24,877 nucleotides of DNA from SIG459 sp045638085. Its GTDB lineage: Bacteria; Bacillota; Clostridia; Oscillospirales; Oscillospiraceae. The translations under genes were made by a program, and so were the position numbers. Under the pieces are notes generated by a model, which had not been told where the DNA came from, made no database searches, and saw only the letters and a list, made by a program, of their open reading frames with translations. Location: NCBI GenBank assembly GCA_045638085.1, contig JAZUAQ010000138.1:1-24877 (forward strand), given 5' to 3'. This document shows positions 24,523-24,877 of the stretch, piece after piece (within the stretch, counting starts at the first letter, position 1; the number at the start of each line of letters is the position of its first letter).

Positions 24523-24540
24523 GCAATACATTTGTATTGC
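24523..24540. promoter_or_regulatory. Palindromic operator candidate 1
   Basis: GCAATAC-ATTT-GTATTGC is a perfect 7-4-7 palindrome just upstream of the RHH start. It shares the form GCAnTnC-ATTT-GnAnTGC with site 2. Confidence 0.55.
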
Positions 24541-24566
24541 ATTCAGTTTATGCTAAAAACGCACTT

Positions 24567-24596
24567 AAATATGCATTGCATTTGCAATGCATATTT
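24567..24596. promoter_or_regulatory. Palindromic operator candidate 2
   Basis: AAATATGCATTGC-ATTT-GCAATGCATATTT is a perfect 13-4-13 palindrome just before the zinc-ribbon gene, and overlaps the likely promoter boxes (TTGCAA 24582-24587 and TAATAT 24604-24609, spacer 16, weak). Its central 18 bases have the same form as site 1, with the centres 50 bases apart. Confidence 0.6.
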
Positions 24597-24622
24597 GCTA
24601 TGCTAATATAGAGGTGAAGGAT

Positions 24623-24796
24623 ATGGCTGAGTTTTGTGTCGACTGTTGGAACAATCTGAACGGGAAAAAGATCAGTCCGCTAAAATATGCCCTGTCCAAA
24701 GAAGTGGATCTGTGCGAGGGCTGCGGCAAATATAAGAGAGTTATTGTGTGCATTGGGCAAAAACCATTCAAACGCTTATTTTTTCTGAAGAGGTAA
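24623..24796 (+). CDS. 57-residue small zinc-ribbon protein
   Basis: The start at 24623 is placed by GAGGTGA (24611-24617); an ATG at 24587 sits inside the palindrome and adds 12 residues without a ribosome site. The protein has two CxxC pairs, C5/C8 and C31/C34, which form a zinc-ribbon-like site, and a basic C-terminal end KPFKRLFFLKR. It has no membrane segment except a short hydrophobic tail. It may bind nucleic acid or act as an adaptor. It diverges from the RHH gene, and its stop overlaps the second copy of the 40-nt repeat. I do not recognise a named family. Confidence 0.65.
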   Translation: MAEFCVDCWNNLNGKKISPLKYALSKEVDLCEGCGKYKRVIVCIGQKPFKRLFFLKR

Positions 24797-24834
24797 AAAA
24801 CAAAACCCCGGAACTTTCGTTCCGGGGTTTCTTG
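24795..24834. terminator. Terminator hairpin, second copy of the 40-nt direct repeat
   Basis: AACCCCGGAAC-TTTC-GTTCCGGGGTT is a perfect stem. The T-rich side on the minus strand follows the tRNA 3' end directly and should terminate the tRNA; it also follows the zinc-ribbon stop on the plus strand. It is 39/40 identical to 24300-24339. Confidence 0.85.
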
Positions 24835-24877
24835 GCACGCCCTAAGAGATTCGAACTCCTGACCTTCTGGTCCGTAG
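24833..24877 (-). tRNA. tRNA-Arg (anticodon ACG), 3' part; 5' end beyond window
   Basis: The minus strand reads from the anticodon loop CTACGGA (anticodon ACG at 24875-24873), through a variable region, a T arm (AGGAG-TTCGAAT-CTCTT) and the 3' acceptor strand AGGGCGT to discriminator G and an encoded CCA (24835-24833). The 5' acceptor and D arm are outside the window. Confidence 0.92.

Noticed and set aside
24587..24622. Longer N-terminus for the zinc-ribbon protein from ATG 24587
   Set aside because: That ATG lies within the palindrome and likely promoter; GAGGTGA fits the ATG at 24623.
24833..24877. Phage-type attachment site at the tRNA 3' end
   Set aside because: The direct repeat covers only two bases of the tRNA; a classical att core would include much more of its 3' end. 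No integrase is in the window.

Overview
The window looks like a chromosome segment of a low-to-mid GC, Gram-positive anaerobe of the Clostridia (Oscillospiraceae/Lachnospiraceae-like, probably gut or rumen). The reasons are strong AGGAGG-type ribosome sites, sigma-A promoters with 17-bp spacers, hairpin-plus-T terminators at almost every operon end, a wall-anchored giant surface protein, a dlt-like cluster, a DUF1292 protein, a clostridial-type ROK glucokinase and two URO-D-superfamily proteins without haem-pathway neighbours. The taxonomy is inference; no rRNA or marker gene is present.

Layout. (1) 1-2604: the 3' part of a GPH-type sugar symporter and an oligo-1,6-glucosidase-like GH13 enzyme form a sugar uptake and hydrolysis operon. 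(2) 2670-3527: a lone divergent PlsC-like acyltransferase with its own promoter and terminator. (3) 3605-8150: a four-gene dlt-like operon (adenylation enzyme, carrier protein, AlgI-type MBOAT, SGNH/DltD-like protein) that should activate an amino acid, load it on a carrier and pass it through the membrane to a surface acceptor. Key residues differ from classical DltA. (4) 8212-14974: a ~2,194-residue surface adhesin with 11 tandem Ig-like repeats, each with a Lys/Glu/Asn isopeptide-type triad, read from two overlapping promoters. (5) 14975-17422, minus strand: a PlsC-like acyltransferase with a zinc ribbon, and a URO-D-superfamily protein, each with its own promoter. (6) 17430-19705: DUF1292 protein, ROK glucokinase and aldo/keto reductase, probably one operon. 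(7) 19704-23246: a second URO-D-superfamily protein diverging from a membrane-anchored XRE regulator followed by an EamA transporter, with a perfect palindrome between the promoters. (8) 23244-23675: MaoC-like hydratase, minus strand. (9) 23833-24280: three small genes (29, 38 and 68 residues), each with its own ribosome site. (10) 24300-24877: a ribbon-helix-helix gene and a small zinc-ribbon gene diverge from an intergenic region holding two related palindromes. The pair is bracketed by a 40-nt direct repeat (39/40 identical) that doubles as terminators, next to a partial tRNA-Arg(ACG).

No gene-free stretch exceeds 300 bases; the longest, 8056-8334, holds a terminator, two promoters and a leader. 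Coding is dense, and transcription units are separated by hairpins that often serve both strands. The best candidates for something undescribed are the noncanonical dlt-like cluster beside the giant isopeptide adhesin, the small-protein operon, and the RHH/zinc-ribbon module between repeated terminators.
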